Assembly (NCBI GenBank): GCA_026874595.1
Contig: CM049306.1
Span: 82,608,142 to 82,672,141 of the forward strand
Reading direction: 5' to 3'
Length of the DNA stretch: 64,000 nucleotides
Source: Sipunculus nudus
Taxonomy: Eukaryota > Annelida > Sipuncula > Golfingiida > Sipunculidae
Positions 25,330 through 37,012 of the stretch are shown in pieces; within the stretch, counting starts at the first letter, position 1, and each line of letters opens with the position of its first letter. The position numbers and the translations under genes are program-made. The notes under the pieces are model-generated. The model was not told the origin of the DNA. It saw only the letters and a list, made by a program, of their open reading frames with translations, and made no database searches.

Positions 25330-27364
25330 GATGAAACGGGTATTAATTCCGGGTCCAAAAATAATCCAACACAGTTGGAAGGGCCAGCAAATGGAGGAAT
25401 ACCTCCGTTGCACTTAGTAATATATGTTTTCTTTTTAGGGTATAACTAACCTGGCTTCAAATACTTTCTTCCGTCATTTTACCTTCTTCATTAAATATAA
25501 TTAAATATCCAAAAAGTTCCGACAAATATTGTCTTATAACAAGTCATTTTCGTCAAATACGAAAGCTTTCATTTGATCCGTTTCCGTTTAGCATTGCAAA
25601 AATGAATGAAACGTTTAGATCCTGTGTCAAATCTGTAAGATAAATCCATAAGGGCCAATGTATTCCTTCTGCAATCCAGACATGGTAAGTGTAATCCTTA
25701 AAAGGAAGCTTTCAGACGCTGCAGCACAGACGAGGAGTGCTGGCGACTCTATTTCCCCACGAAACTGCCATTTCCAAAGTTCACTGCTTTTCAAAGTATA
25801 AAGTCATTTCAGGATAACGACTCGTCCGCAAAAATATCTGCAGTCTCCACTTGTCAGATCATGCAGACTTTGACTTCAATAAAAACGGCAAGCCGAGGGA
25901 TGTATATATGGAATTTCCAATGATAATTTGTCTTCGTGAGTTGAAGGTTTAGCGACAACCTCGGAGCGACGTTAACGGTGCGGCGTGAACGCTCTGAAGA
26001 GACAGTCTTGCCACTGTCATGGATTCTGTGATTATTATTTCTACTGGCAGTGGCAGCGAAGCGGGCTGCCTCACGTGGGCGTGGTCTCAGACACCGTATA
26101 TTGATTATCTCAATCAGGAAGCCCGTCTTGACACTTCTGATAGATTTTCAAAATCCCTCAGTTATTTGAGTCGATTGTAAGTCATGCAAGTCCACAGGCG
26201 TTCCCACCCTAGGTCGAACTACGTGTTCCCCAGCTACAGACCTGTAAATCAAATATTTAAAAAACGGTTGCGTTCCCTAGGTTTTGGGTTGAGAGTGAAC
26301 CCTGTTAACTTTCGTTAGATCTGACCAAACTGGTTCAAGTCACGATAACATGTAACAAATCCTACATATTCCGCATGATATAGATGTGTGTACTCAACTT
26401 GGGCATAACTTATATATATTACGTGAAACAACATTTTCCTATAAAAACATTACACTCAATATATAAAATAAAGCGTATACATATAATAAAAAATACGTAT
26501 CATTATTAAATATAATAAAAATAACTTCATATCGGGTATTGTTTTAAGTGTGTTGCAATACACATTGTACCTTAATAGGCTTACCGTGATTCAGGCGTAG
26601 TGCCAGTAGGTATGAACATGTTAGCACTTACTCTCAGGAAAATCGGATAATTGTTATCTCCATCGGCTCAACCTAACAAGGAATACAGGGAAGGCTGAAG
26701 AGGGTCTATTATTAGGCGACACCAGCTTAGAAGTACCAGGATCTACCTGGTGTTTGGGGTAATGTGCATGGATCCCCTTGTTAATTTGCAGCATCTGTTC
26801 CGGCAAACGTTCGGACGCCTCTCCTGGAAAGGGAGGCTAAATGTACGGGTTTCGTGTTCTTGTAACCGACGCGTTCTTTTCTCCATTTTAGTCTTCTTAA
26901 GGTTAAAGTATGATATCTACAGACATTTTGATGTACAAATCTTGTTTATGATACAAATATAAATGACGTGATATGTATTTTAAGCTTGGTGCTATGAACA
27001 ATAGAAAAAAAGTTTGTTTGATCAATAATATGTTTTAAAAGGCTTTGTATTGTACATTTTCCAAAATAAAAACAGCATACTAGTAGTTGCGAAATGAGTA
27101 AATCCATGTAACACTCACTCTGTAATGTCCAGTCACATTCTAATTATTGATTGTTACAATTGTATTTTAACAGCTTTGGTATACCAATATTTTCCTCAGC
27201 TCTTACTTTGTGGCCAAATATGCAATCAATCATCTGACTGACACGAGCCTTTAGGATTTCTCCCTGGGGACAAATCACTTACTTAAACATTCATATGGAA
27301 TGAAAATTATGAAAATGTCACAAATATTGATCTTTCAGTATGTATATACAAATTTCTCATTCAT

Positions 27365-27368
<4 letters not shown>
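25330..27368. other. Region 5' of the receptor gene
   Basis: No second coding exon is recognisable on the minus strand. The stretch 25960-26090 is more GC-rich than its surroundings. The rest to 27368 is AT-rich and featureless apart from short ATA runs at 26460-26520. Confidence 0.4.
26066..26085 (-). promoter_or_regulatory. E-box and CACCC-type cluster upstream of the receptor
   Basis: CACGTG (26072-26077) runs into GGGCGTGG, i.e. CCACGCCCACGTG on the receptor strand, about 0.75 kb before the ATG. It lies in a locally GC-rich patch and could belong to the promoter. No TATA box or mapped start supports this. Confidence 0.25.

Positions 27369-27420
<52 letters not shown>
27369..27420. repeat. 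(TA)n microsatellite
   Basis: About 52 bp pure TA array. Confidence 0.95.
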
Positions 27421-27422
<2 letters not shown>

Positions 27423-27579
27423 TAATTTAAATTGTATCAATTTTTAATTATTTGTTTATTATACAAATGGGTAAAATAACTAATACCTGGAACTTTCCAT
27501 GGGACAACTGGTCTTGTCCGAATCAAACAATGGTCGCCAGCGGAGAGAGCCAAGTCGGTTACCACTCGACTGTAAACGA

Positions 27580-27642
27580 AAGGAAGGAAGGAAGAAAGAA
27601 CAGAAGGAAGGGTGGGGGGGGGAAGAAAGGAAGGAAGGATTA
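27580..27642. repeat. (GGAA)n-type microsatellite
   Basis: Imperfect GGAAGGAAGAAAG purine tract with a run of G in the middle. Confidence 0.85.
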
Positions 27643-27732
27643 AAACATTATATTTAGTTTTGTCACCGATGATTGAATGGTTTATTTGCTTGCAATTATA
27701 ATCAAAATATTATGTACGGATTCTCAGTTATA

Positions 27733-28260
27733 GAGGACTCGACTCCGGACTAGGACTAGTCCACTTTTAAAGGGACTTGGACTAGTCCACTTTTTTAGGG
27801 ACTTGGACTAGTTTACTTTTTTAGGGACTTGGACTAGTCCACTTTTTTAGGGACTTGGACTAGTCCACTTTTTTAGGGACTTGGACTAGTCCACTTTTTT
27901 AGAGACTTGAACTAGTCCACTTTTTTAAGAACTTGAACTTGAACTCGTGCGTCCTATACTCGGACTTGTTCTTGGAATAATAGCTAAGGACTCGAGAAAT
28001 CAGGCAGAGTCCATCTAGATTCAAACAGAAGAAAACCTCCCTCGCACAGAATAAAGACATTTATATACACGTGCAAACTACTAACAGAATGTGACAAAAT
28101 ATTACTTATTTAAAAATTATTTAAACAAAAAAAAAAGATATTTTTATTGGACCCGGGTTTCAGATGACTCGGACTCGGAGAAGCTGGACTTGGACTCGAA
28201 CCTCAAGGACTCGGATATGTACTCGTGGAGCCTCGGATGGTGTGGACTCGACTACAACCC
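27733..28260 (+). repeat. GGACTCG-rich dispersed repeat, copy 1
   Basis: Begins GAGGACTCGACTCCGG and ends near TCGGATGGTGTGGACTCG. It shares ordered blocks with 30757-31160: ACTTGAACTTGAAC, a GAGTCCATC block, GCATTTATATACA-like CATTTATATACA, GACTCGGACTCGG and GGACTCG-rich ends. An exact 26-bp minisatellite has expanded inside this copy only. No conserved open frame. Confidence 0.75.
27753..27934 (+). repeat. Exact 26-bp minisatellite, seven copies
   Basis: The palindrome GGACTAGTCC (or a one-base variant) starts at 27753, 27779, 27805, 27831, 27857, 27883 and 27909, an exact 26-bp spacing. The rest of the unit is ACTTTTTTAGGGACTT. There are no spacers of differing sequence. Confidence 0.95.
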
Positions 28261-29138
28261 TTGTAAGGATTTTAATGAAATATTTTCGATGGTTAGGGTA
28301 ACACCTGAGAAAGATACATTGAATTATGCAGATAATCTGAACAATTATAATATGATCTTTTACTCGTGATATTTCAGTGTCGATTCTCTTACGCTGTTGA
28401 AAATAGCACCTTATTTGACCGCCTTTGTCCTCGGTGGCAGAGCCATCGACTTGGTAAACTGTGATGCATGTTCCTCGACTCAGATTGATATATTTCCTTA
28501 GCTCAAGTGCCACATACAAACATTTTATCATGATCCTGGTAATATTCCGTGACTGGAGATACAAAATGTTAGAATGACAAGGGTATATGTGAGTGCTTTC
28601 TATAATTGGAAGTAGAACACGGTGGCTGGCTTACATTTCTGGCCCGTTATGACGCATAATGCCTATATAAGGTTGTTGGGGGTGGGCTTGATGGTAGTCA
28701 AGCCATTATTAATAAATATCTGAAAACTTCATGTGAGTAGTCCTAGAGGAACGTGGGTATGCCCCAATCAAGCGTTTATGTGCTGTACCAGTGTCACGTT
28801 TCAGTACCATGGGCTCAGCTGATCAGTAACAATGTAAAGCCCTAATACATTTTAAAGCTACGGCCTCTTACCGTGGGCGAAGAAATAACCTTGTTTGTCA
28901 TTGGTATATAATCCTTTGAAATAAAATTACCCAAGTTACCTCAAAATTTTAATGGATTATTCCAACAACATTTCATTAAAATCCAATCATAGCTTTTTCC
29001 GTAAAGTTCCTTAAAAAAGATAATACCTTCCGTGGAAGAAACTGGTATAGTAAGGATTTGAATAGCGCTGTCTATTTAACCTTATTGCAGCCGTCAGATT
29101 TATTCCAAAAGGTCTCTTGGTTCTCGTATGATTATCGT
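28261..29138. other. Intergenic, nothing recognised
   Basis: The minus-strand 134-codon frame (28160-28564) overlaps the GGACTCG repeat and shows no domain; judged non-coding. Confidence 0.4.
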
Positions 29139-29419
29139 CCACGCCAGAAGGTATGCGTCCATCCCCGTTTGTGTATAAGTATAGGTGTATGAGTTTATCT
29201 CACGCAATCATGAACGGAATTTCATAAAATTTTCAGGGAATGGGCCATGAAGAATTGATTTAAGACTTTGGTGTGGATCCAGTGAATGATCCGGATTCAG
29301 GGACGTCATCAAGGAATATTCACAATTCAACAATAACACATACACGAATGAATCTTCTACAAAATGGAAAAATCACATGGCGGAGGCTTGCCTCTTTATA
29401 ATGCAGATTTCTAGTTTAT
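29139..29419 (+). repeat. Dispersed repeat family D, copy 2
   Basis: Ordered blocks: CCACGCCAGAAGGTATGCGT, TCACGCAATCATGAACGG, TTGGTGTGGATCC, GATCCGGATTCAGGGACGTC, ATGGCGGAGGCTTGC and GCAGATTTCTAGTTTA. It is shorter than copies 3 and 4 in the CA/GT-rich part. Confidence 0.8.
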
Positions 29420-30239
29420 GTTATTTTATTAAACGCGTTATGTCTTTACTTGTCACAGTTTTAGTATTATGATTTCACACAGTAATTTACATAAGAATAG
29501 TCGGTGCCTATTGTCTTCTTGTGGTTCGGGATTGCCCTGGGTTTGTTTGTCAATAAACAACTTTACGCAAAAGGCAACTAACATCTTTATGAATTTTTTT
29601 TTTTTTTGGGGGGGGGGGGACAATACATTTATAAGTAATTCAAATAATATTAATATAATATAGTTTTTATCACAAAAAAATCTATATTTATATGAGAAAT
29701 GGGCAGTTAATTGTCCAGGCAGATAAACGGGTCATTCAACGGGATCAGAGAATGGCTTTGCTTCAGGTGACATGGGATGGAATTACGGAACCGTGGCAGC
29801 TGTATAAAAGTTAAAGATCTTTGCGAATGTCTTTGACTTTGACTTAGTTTTTTTATAACCTTGTATACAGAGGGATTGCCCTTGATTCTGCAAAGTCTAG
29901 AAATAGGTTTTATGTGGTTCCTTCGTATTGATATTCACCAAGTACGCTTGTTCTGATAAAATCACTCTGTCTGAGGGCGGTCCTCAGGGGACTGTGTATG
30001 CAATATATTTTACTTTCTTGTCTGAGGAACACAGTTAACCAATAAAACATTACCATTTTCTTTAATTTACAGTTATAGCAAGGGTTACATTGTGCCAAGG
30101 GACCCCATCACAACACGGGTTCTGCCCCGGGTCTTATGATCATTAGCAGCACCAGTAGTACTAATATAGTTGTAGTATCGGCAACAACAGTAGTAGTATT
30201 TGTTGTTGTTGTGTTTATAAGTATAAGAAGAATTAGATG
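29420..30239. other. Intergenic, nothing recognised
   Basis: Contains a T run followed by a G run (29598-29621). No gene. Confidence 0.45.
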
Positions 30240-30470
30240 AAAAACTAGTAGAAGAAATAGTAGTAGTAGTAGTAGTAGTAGTAGAAGTAGAAGTAACAGA
30301 AGAAGTATTAGTAGAAGTAATAGTAAAAGTAATAGTAGAAGTAACAGTAGTAGTTGTTGTTGTGGTAGTAATAGTAGAAGTAGGAAGTAGTAGTATTATA
30401 GTAGTAGTAGTAGTAGCAGTAGTAGTATTAGTAACAGAAGCAGCAGTAGTTGCAGTAGTAATGATGTCAT
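30240..30470. repeat. (AGT)n imperfect trinucleotide array
   Basis: About 230 bp of AGT/GTA units with AGA, GTT and GCA variants. Confidence 0.9.
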
Positions 30471-30570
30471 TATTGTATTACCTCCACCAGGTGGCGTGAG
30501 GTATTATACTTAACCCTCGGTTTGTCCGTGGGCAAGTTCGGAACAGAGTCTGTTAACATATTAATAGGAA
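30471..30570 (+). repeat. Possible head fragment related to family D
   Basis: CCTCCACCAGGTGGCGTGAGG followed by GGTTTGTCCGTGGG resembles the hairpin head and start of family D. The later blocks are missing. Confidence 0.35.
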
Positions 30571-30756
30571 CAGTCCAAAAGATTAAGGAGATAAACAAAT
30601 ATTTATTCAAAGGATTCTGCCCCATTGACACAGTTATTTAATTAAAATAGAGTTACTGATCGGTATTAGCGGGTGGCTCTGTAGTGAAGTTTACCTTGGA
30701 TGGGAAAGTTCAACCACGACAGGAGCGTAAATCATCTAGAGTCATTGTCAGTAAAT

Positions 30757-31160
30757 GAGGACTCGAGTCCGGAACTTGAACTTGAACAAAACCGTCCTTG
30801 ATTCGGATAAATGTACTCGAGCTCACAAGTTAGGACTCCATGAGTCAGGCCGAGTCCATCGAAGGTCAAGCAGAAAGAAATGCTTTGTCACATACCATAA
30901 AGGCATTTATATACATGTGCGAATTACTTACCGAATATGAGAAAAAAAGAGAATTATATACAAAGCTTTAGGCCTGTATTTACTTATGGTAATCTCAAGT
31001 GCCATTTTCAATTTCTTTTTATAGAGATCCTTATTTCGGACTCATATTTGGACTCTGGTTCCAGACGACTCGGAACTGAAGAAGGTGGACCTTGACTCGA
31101 TCCTCAATAATTCGGACATGGACTCGTGCTCTTGGCGTCTGGACTCTGATGGTGCAGATA
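30757..31160 (+). repeat. GGACTCG-rich dispersed repeat, copy 2
   Basis: Same orientation as copy 1, about 3 kb downstream of it. It starts GAGGACTCGAGTCCGG, runs through ACTTGAACTTGAAC and CATTTATATACATGTGC, and ends with GACTCGTG and GGACTCTGATGGTG. It lacks the 26-bp array. Confidence 0.7.
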
Positions 31161-33798
31161 CAGTTTTATTACTGGTCATGTTGTAAAATACATATTCCGC
31201 ATCTATATGTTCTCATTTTGCGGATATATCTAGAATATCGATATAAAAATGTTTATTACAGTTGTGCGAGTATACAGTTTCATTACGAAGAAAGTCATAA
31301 ATATTTAAGATACAATTAACAAGTGAAATGACGTTATACTATATCCATTATAAAAAAGACAAAACAAAAGAAACACGAATAATTAAGATCACCCGTTATT
31401 TTGTACATGACAAGCAAAAAAGTGTTATGGTAGTCTGGGTCTGATATGGCGGCCACAGAGGAGCGTAAACGGTCTGACGGATGACGTCTCATGCATTAAA
31501 CTACTGTTGCGTGGACCATCCGTCTTGATATAACAAAATACCACCGGCTTGTAGCCGTTATTGATTTCCCAGCTTTTCCTCATCGAAACATGTAAGTTTG
31601 GCACGGTTAATGCTCTGCTGTTCATGTAGTTATGGAATCCACAACTGTGATATAAAGCTGCAGAGCGAATCAACGATATCAGGAGGAGACAACTATTCAT
31701 GTTGTTTTAATCCCTTTATTTTTTTTTAAAGTTAACATACTGTATTCTACCACCAAAACTCACGGTACGAAGGCGCGATGCAGGAGGAAGGAATCCTGAC
31801 GCTGGCCGAGGCGTCAAGACGTCTTTTAAAGTAACAGACAGGTGAGAAATCCTGCGTAATGTCCAGCAGTGATGACGGACCAGAAACCTAATATTATCTC
31901 TTTAAGTTCATTCAAACACAATAAGGACAGAATTATGCAAAATACTCTCAGAATATTGCATAAAGTACACTTGGACTATGGCCTGAATTCCAAATTCTAT
32001 GTTTTAGACTAATACTGTCATTTCGACGGGATTCAGTATCAATTTGTTTAAGTCGATAGTATGAACCAACCAACCAACCAACCAATCTAGAACATAATAC
32101 CTTCTTTGAGAGATATGAGGACGTATAAAAATAGTAAGACTTTTTTTATGATAGAAACAAAAACAACATAACATAATTTAATAGTTCATATGCGCCAGCC
32201 ATATTACATCGGTCGCATCGGTTATTTTTAAATAAATATTATTCTAGTTATGTCTAAAACACCGCTTGCTTCGATGATTTAAGATCCTCAAACTAGAAAG
32301 TGCTCAGAGGGCGCAGACCTCCGCCTATGTAGTTCTGTTTCTCCATACTTTCTTTATAAATAAAAGGTTTTCTCTGAAAAGTTCATGGCATATTGACAAT
32401 ATGTTTGTCGTTTTATATTAAGCATATACTCCTTTAGTGGTAACATTTTTTATACACTAGGGTTACATCTCGCAATAAAAAGATAAAATGATTCACCTAA
32501 CTTGGGATTAATTTATTAGTATGTGAAGACATGATATTAGATCGTTGCTAAAAAGATAGAGAAAACAAAACTAACCATATTTCTACAATCCAAATAAAAT
32601 AACAATGTTTTAACACATAACAAAATCTAAACTGTGTTTTATGACTTATGTTTATTTTTTAGTCCCGTGTACATAAAACCCATGGTTACCTCTGCACTTC
32701 TACAGTAGACTGCTTTAAATGGCAGGAGCCCGTCCGACGGTTAAGTAAAATACCTCTCGCCATCTGTTTTATCAAACAACAACAACGGTGAAACCCATTC
32801 ATGTGTCTAGAATGCTTGAATTAAGTTAACTTTAAAAGGAATGTGTGAATAATGCTAAACTGAAGTGCGCCGTCGATACCATAATTGACCTATCCACCAG
32901 AGCCTAAATGCTCCGCCCTTTTAACCTAGTTATTACAATGAGCCCCGAAAATGATCCTACCAGAGAGCTGGCTTACAATATTATAATGACGTCACAAAGG
33001 TCGATGACGCATGACGTCGTATTAACTGACGTCATCAACTGGTATCGCTGTCCTCATATCGCAGTCATTGTGAACTGTTTTGCAATATTTAGGATTATCT
33101 GTCTCATACGAATTACATGCCAGGTAAGACATTATTATTTTCTCGGTAGTCAGAGGAGTGGCTCCTGCAGCCTATAGCCTAGAGGTTTTTTTATACTGTC
33201 TCCTTTGTATAAAAAATATCCAGGAAAACATGCCGACCTGGGTTCTGCCTACTGGTACAGACTACACGTGTTCTGTTTGACAGAGCTCTGTCGTATAATG
33301 CAAAATTTTGTTTTTGTCAGATAATTGACGCTTTACAATGTTTAAGGTCACCTGATTGGTTGCTCGTTAGTCCAATTCTTATGATTATTCATTGAATGAA
33401 TATGGGATTAAGGTCATATAGAGTTCATGGATAGGTCAATTAATTTCCATTTTATTTTGAAATAATATACATCAGTGCTTCAGAGCTTCAAAGTTTAAAA
33501 CAGTTATGGATTAGAATACAAGCGCAACTGGACCAACTTTGGAAGATTAAAATTAAACTGAATGAAAGACCAGACTCAATGTTTCTAGGGGGAAATTAAT
33601 ATGATGTAATATAGTTTCATTAACATTAAGCTATGTTTAATTTCTTAGGGCCACCTGCATATAATAAGGTCCAGATGGCTGTGAATGTTATCAGACTGTT
33701 TCACTTTTGCATTAGACTGATATATTTCATTTATCACGATCTTGATTAAATTAAGGTAAAATAATATGTAATATTATACGGCCATGTCCCTAGAACAT
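31161..33798. other. Intergenic, nothing recognised
   Basis: Includes an (AACC)n stretch at about 32066-32082 and a T/A-rich tract near 31700-31725. The 89-codon frame at 32908-33177 has no recognisable domain. Confidence 0.45.
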
Positions 33799-33801
33799 TA
33801 T

Positions 33802-33865
<64 letters not shown>
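33799..33865. repeat. (TA)n microsatellite
   Basis: TA array with one AA interruption. Confidence 0.95.
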
Positions 33866-33868
<3 letters not shown>

Positions 33869-35485
33869 CGTACATGTGACTAGTCTGTTGTGTCAAGAGA
33901 CGTGGTAAACGGTCTGTCTGGGAGGTCAAAGGTTGTTTTTTTTATGAAGAGAGGTCTCTCGGAAGAGAGGTTAAGTATGACAGCTCAGTCGAAAATCAGT
34001 ATTGAAATATAGAACCCACATTAAAATGATATAGACATAAAAACACAAATAAGGCATTCATAATTAATAATTTATTTGTGTGATATAAATATAAATGAAC
34101 TCTTGAGGTAAATTTAACCGGTGTAAAGGAAACACCAAAAAATACGTTTCCTCTGTTCCGAAGGCTTACATAAGGCTATAATTCTTACAAGCCCCTTGCG
34201 CACTACGGAAGACATAAATTTATAGATGGCTAATTATATAAATCAGGTTTTACACAAACATTCGGAACAATCCGTTGGCTTCTAGCCTCAGACTCACATA
34301 TGCGGCCGCAATGGAAAGTATTCCGACAAGGCATGGTCAAGGCCAGGTCAACTGCACTCCTGTTGTGTGCTTTGTAAAAGCATAACAATGTAGTGTGTGT
34401 ACAGAAACTGTCAGTCCTCACATATTTCACCTTTAAAACTATAAGAAAAATACTGATCCAGGAGATAGAGGGGAAACCCCATGGTATATTGATTTAGTCC
34501 GCACGAGGCTTCAGTTAACGCCAGGAAGTCCACCCTAAGTGATGTATGAGGCATTTGTGATCAAATGAACTTTTCGGTTAAATAACTGCCGGAACCTTGC
34601 GGGGTTGAAGCAACATATCAAGCAAATATAATACACATTATTGTGGCAAATTAATTTATTCTTTGTGGAAACTGTGATCTTTTCTAGGACGAGTCAGTTT
34701 AAAAGGGAACTAAGTGAATTTCCTGCAAACCTCACCAAAATTAATGGTGTATCGTTGGACCATAGATATATCCAACGGATTCGGCCGAGGTGTTCCGAAT
34801 GCTTACGCAAACTCTCAGCCATGACACCAACAACACGTCAGGTCACGTGGGAAGTGATGAAGGAAGGTGTGCAGGAGGAGGGTGAGGAAACACAGTGACG
34901 TAATTCTAATTATTACAGAGTCTAACTGTTTCGAATGCATTGAATTCCGGGGAACATAACCTTAATGCGGCCATACCTTTGTGGGCCTTTCAGATTTTAT
35001 TATTGCCAATTTTAAGGTCATTTTATGTAGTGCGGTGGCATAGTATTCTTCCATGTAGCTAAAATCGACACATAGTTTTACTGCATTAATAATGTATATA
35101 TTATCATTTTAGTTGATTGTACCTCAACGAAAGTGAAATACAATAAAATACTGCAGATATAACGTATATGTGTCATTTTAGTAGATACTACTCTAACAAA
35201 TGATCAATGTAATCATCCTTTTACTATTCAGAGAATATAATTCATAAATTGGAAATAAAATATATAAATAGTTAGAATGATAGACTTTGGTTCAATTTCA
35301 CATTTTCTGAGATTACTATAAATTATATATATCTTAGCCTTCCTTTTTCTGAAAAAAAGATACCTTTTAATTTATATGTAGTTTTTATATATATGAAATG
35401 GGTCACGCTTGGGAAAATGTAACAATTCAATATTAATAAATATATTTAAATAGTTGTCCTCTCCGCGCCTGTGAGTCAACATACT
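33866..35485. other. Intergenic, nothing recognised
   Basis: No coding or repeat feature stands out. The 85-codon frame at 34641-34898 lacks known motifs. Confidence 0.45.
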
Positions 35486-35500
35486 CCCCCCCCCCCCCCC
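35486..35500. repeat. Poly-C run
   Basis: Fifteen C in a row. Confidence 0.9.
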
Positions 35501-35999
35501 GGAGAAAAAAAATTAATAAAGATATATTGACGCCACTGCATATAATTTAGGAATATACGTGTTACAGAATTAATAAACCAATATATTGGAGTAACTATAG
35601 AACATATAGTCCTTCGGACTCATGTTTTGCATTCAATCATCCAGGGTCTGACACGGAAAATTTCTTTTCAAGAATACCTTCGACCCACATAAAGAAAACT
35701 TATTCTGAAGCCATTAATAATATTTATTCTTGAATCAATCTGTGAACGCCCACCGCCAAACCCGCGGGCCTCGTTTTACAGGTGTTAATGACAAGGCTGA
35801 GCCCATTACAAGATAATGTGTACGTCATCCGTCTGTCTCGGCGTATACCAAATCATCCAGACACATGACCGCAATACAGAGCTCGCCGACAAACCACTCC
35901 GCCAGTGTATATAGATAATGTTATGTATTTGAGGAAGTCTTTGGCGAAATTGCTTCGTGCTTCTTTTGTTTCTGTTGGATACTGCACCGGTGTAAAGAC

Positions 36000-36122
36000 T
36001 TCAGACAACCCCCCTTTCCAAGTTAGCCCCCGGTAATCTAAAATCGATTTCAGATAACCCCTGCAGGGGGGTAGCCTGAACCTAATTTCATTTTACCCCC
36101 CTACTGTTTAGATTACCCCCTT
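36000..36122. repeat. CTGAAATCGATTTCAG palindrome repeats
   Basis: CCCGGTAATCTAAAATCGATTT-type units (core AAATCGATTTCAGATAACCC) alternate with GGGGGGTAGCCTGAACC and TTACCCCC, so the block folds on itself. Same family as at 17476 and 36848. Confidence 0.7.
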
Positions 36123-36847
36123 CGCTGATCAAGCAAATATGTTTACTTTTGTGTTAGTAGGAGCTTGCCGCTCCTGGTATATTTTTAATCAACACCCTCA
36201 GCTGGCTGGTGATATAGTAGTCAGCTTCGCCGGGCCGTGCATGCGTCTCTCTGCCCGTTACCACCTTAAGAATGTATGTGTAAATTGGTCCTCCACCATG
36301 ACATATCACGCGACGTTTTATGTCATTTTTTATTTAAATTCCTCAATACTTCCTCAGGTCCAATTTTACAGTTTTTTTTTATTTAGTCTTTCCAAAGAAG
36401 TAATCGTTTCAAAGTTAACACCAAAATAAACTTCCTACCATTTATTTTCCATGTACAAACCCAATGTCTGGCTTAAACGACCTCCCTAAACCAGCCAGGA
36501 AGATCGCTGCAGTATGCTAGTCAGTTGCCATATTTTGTGATCACAAAAGATAACATTTAAATTATGGTAGTAATTAGTAGTAATTAGTATTAACATATCA
36601 GTTAATGTGCAAGACTGCATATTTCATTTAAAGTTGGTGTATTTATAATCAAACTGGAGAGATAATGTTTTGCACCTGTTGTACTGCAGGGATAATGACA
36701 TTTTAAAAATAATAATCATCATCGTTAATTTTTACTATTGTTATAATTATAAATAGTAGTAGTAGAAGTTGTTTTTGTTGTTTTTGTTGTCAGGTTACTT
36801 AAGTTAATGTATAAGATAAGTATCTAAATAATCATAGGTAAACATTT

Positions 36848-37012
36848 CGGGGGGGGGGGGTAATCTGAAATTGGAGAGGGTAATCTGCAACCGAAATTTC
36901 GGATTACCCCCAGGGGTAACCTGAAAGCGGTTTCAAGTTACCGAGGGGTAATCTGAAATCGATTTCAGATAACCCCCCGGTAATCTGATAGGGGGGTAAT
37001 CTGAAATCGCTA
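36848..37012. repeat. GGTAATCTGAAATCG palindrome array
   Basis: After a G run at 36849-36860, five or six units of GGTAATCTGAAATCG or its inverse (CGATTTCAGATAACC) follow. Some are joined at the ATCGAT centre, giving several alternative hairpins. Confidence 0.8.

Noticed and set aside
25414-25453. Possible intron ending just upstream of the receptor frame (minus-strand TTACTAAG, with CAGGTTAGT nearby)
   Set aside because: The pyrimidine tract is poor, the donor-like site is only some 40 bp away, and the ATG at 25329 already yields a complete receptor.
27753-27934. CRISPR-like look of regularly spaced palindromes
   Set aside because: Units are contiguous and identical throughout with no unique spacers, and the genome is animal; this is a minisatellite. 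The same applies to 52270-53900.
28091-28564. Overlapping frames of 92 and 134 codons on opposite strands
   Set aside because: They cover the GGACTCG repeat; their D/S or R/V-rich runs follow from the repeat and no domain is seen.
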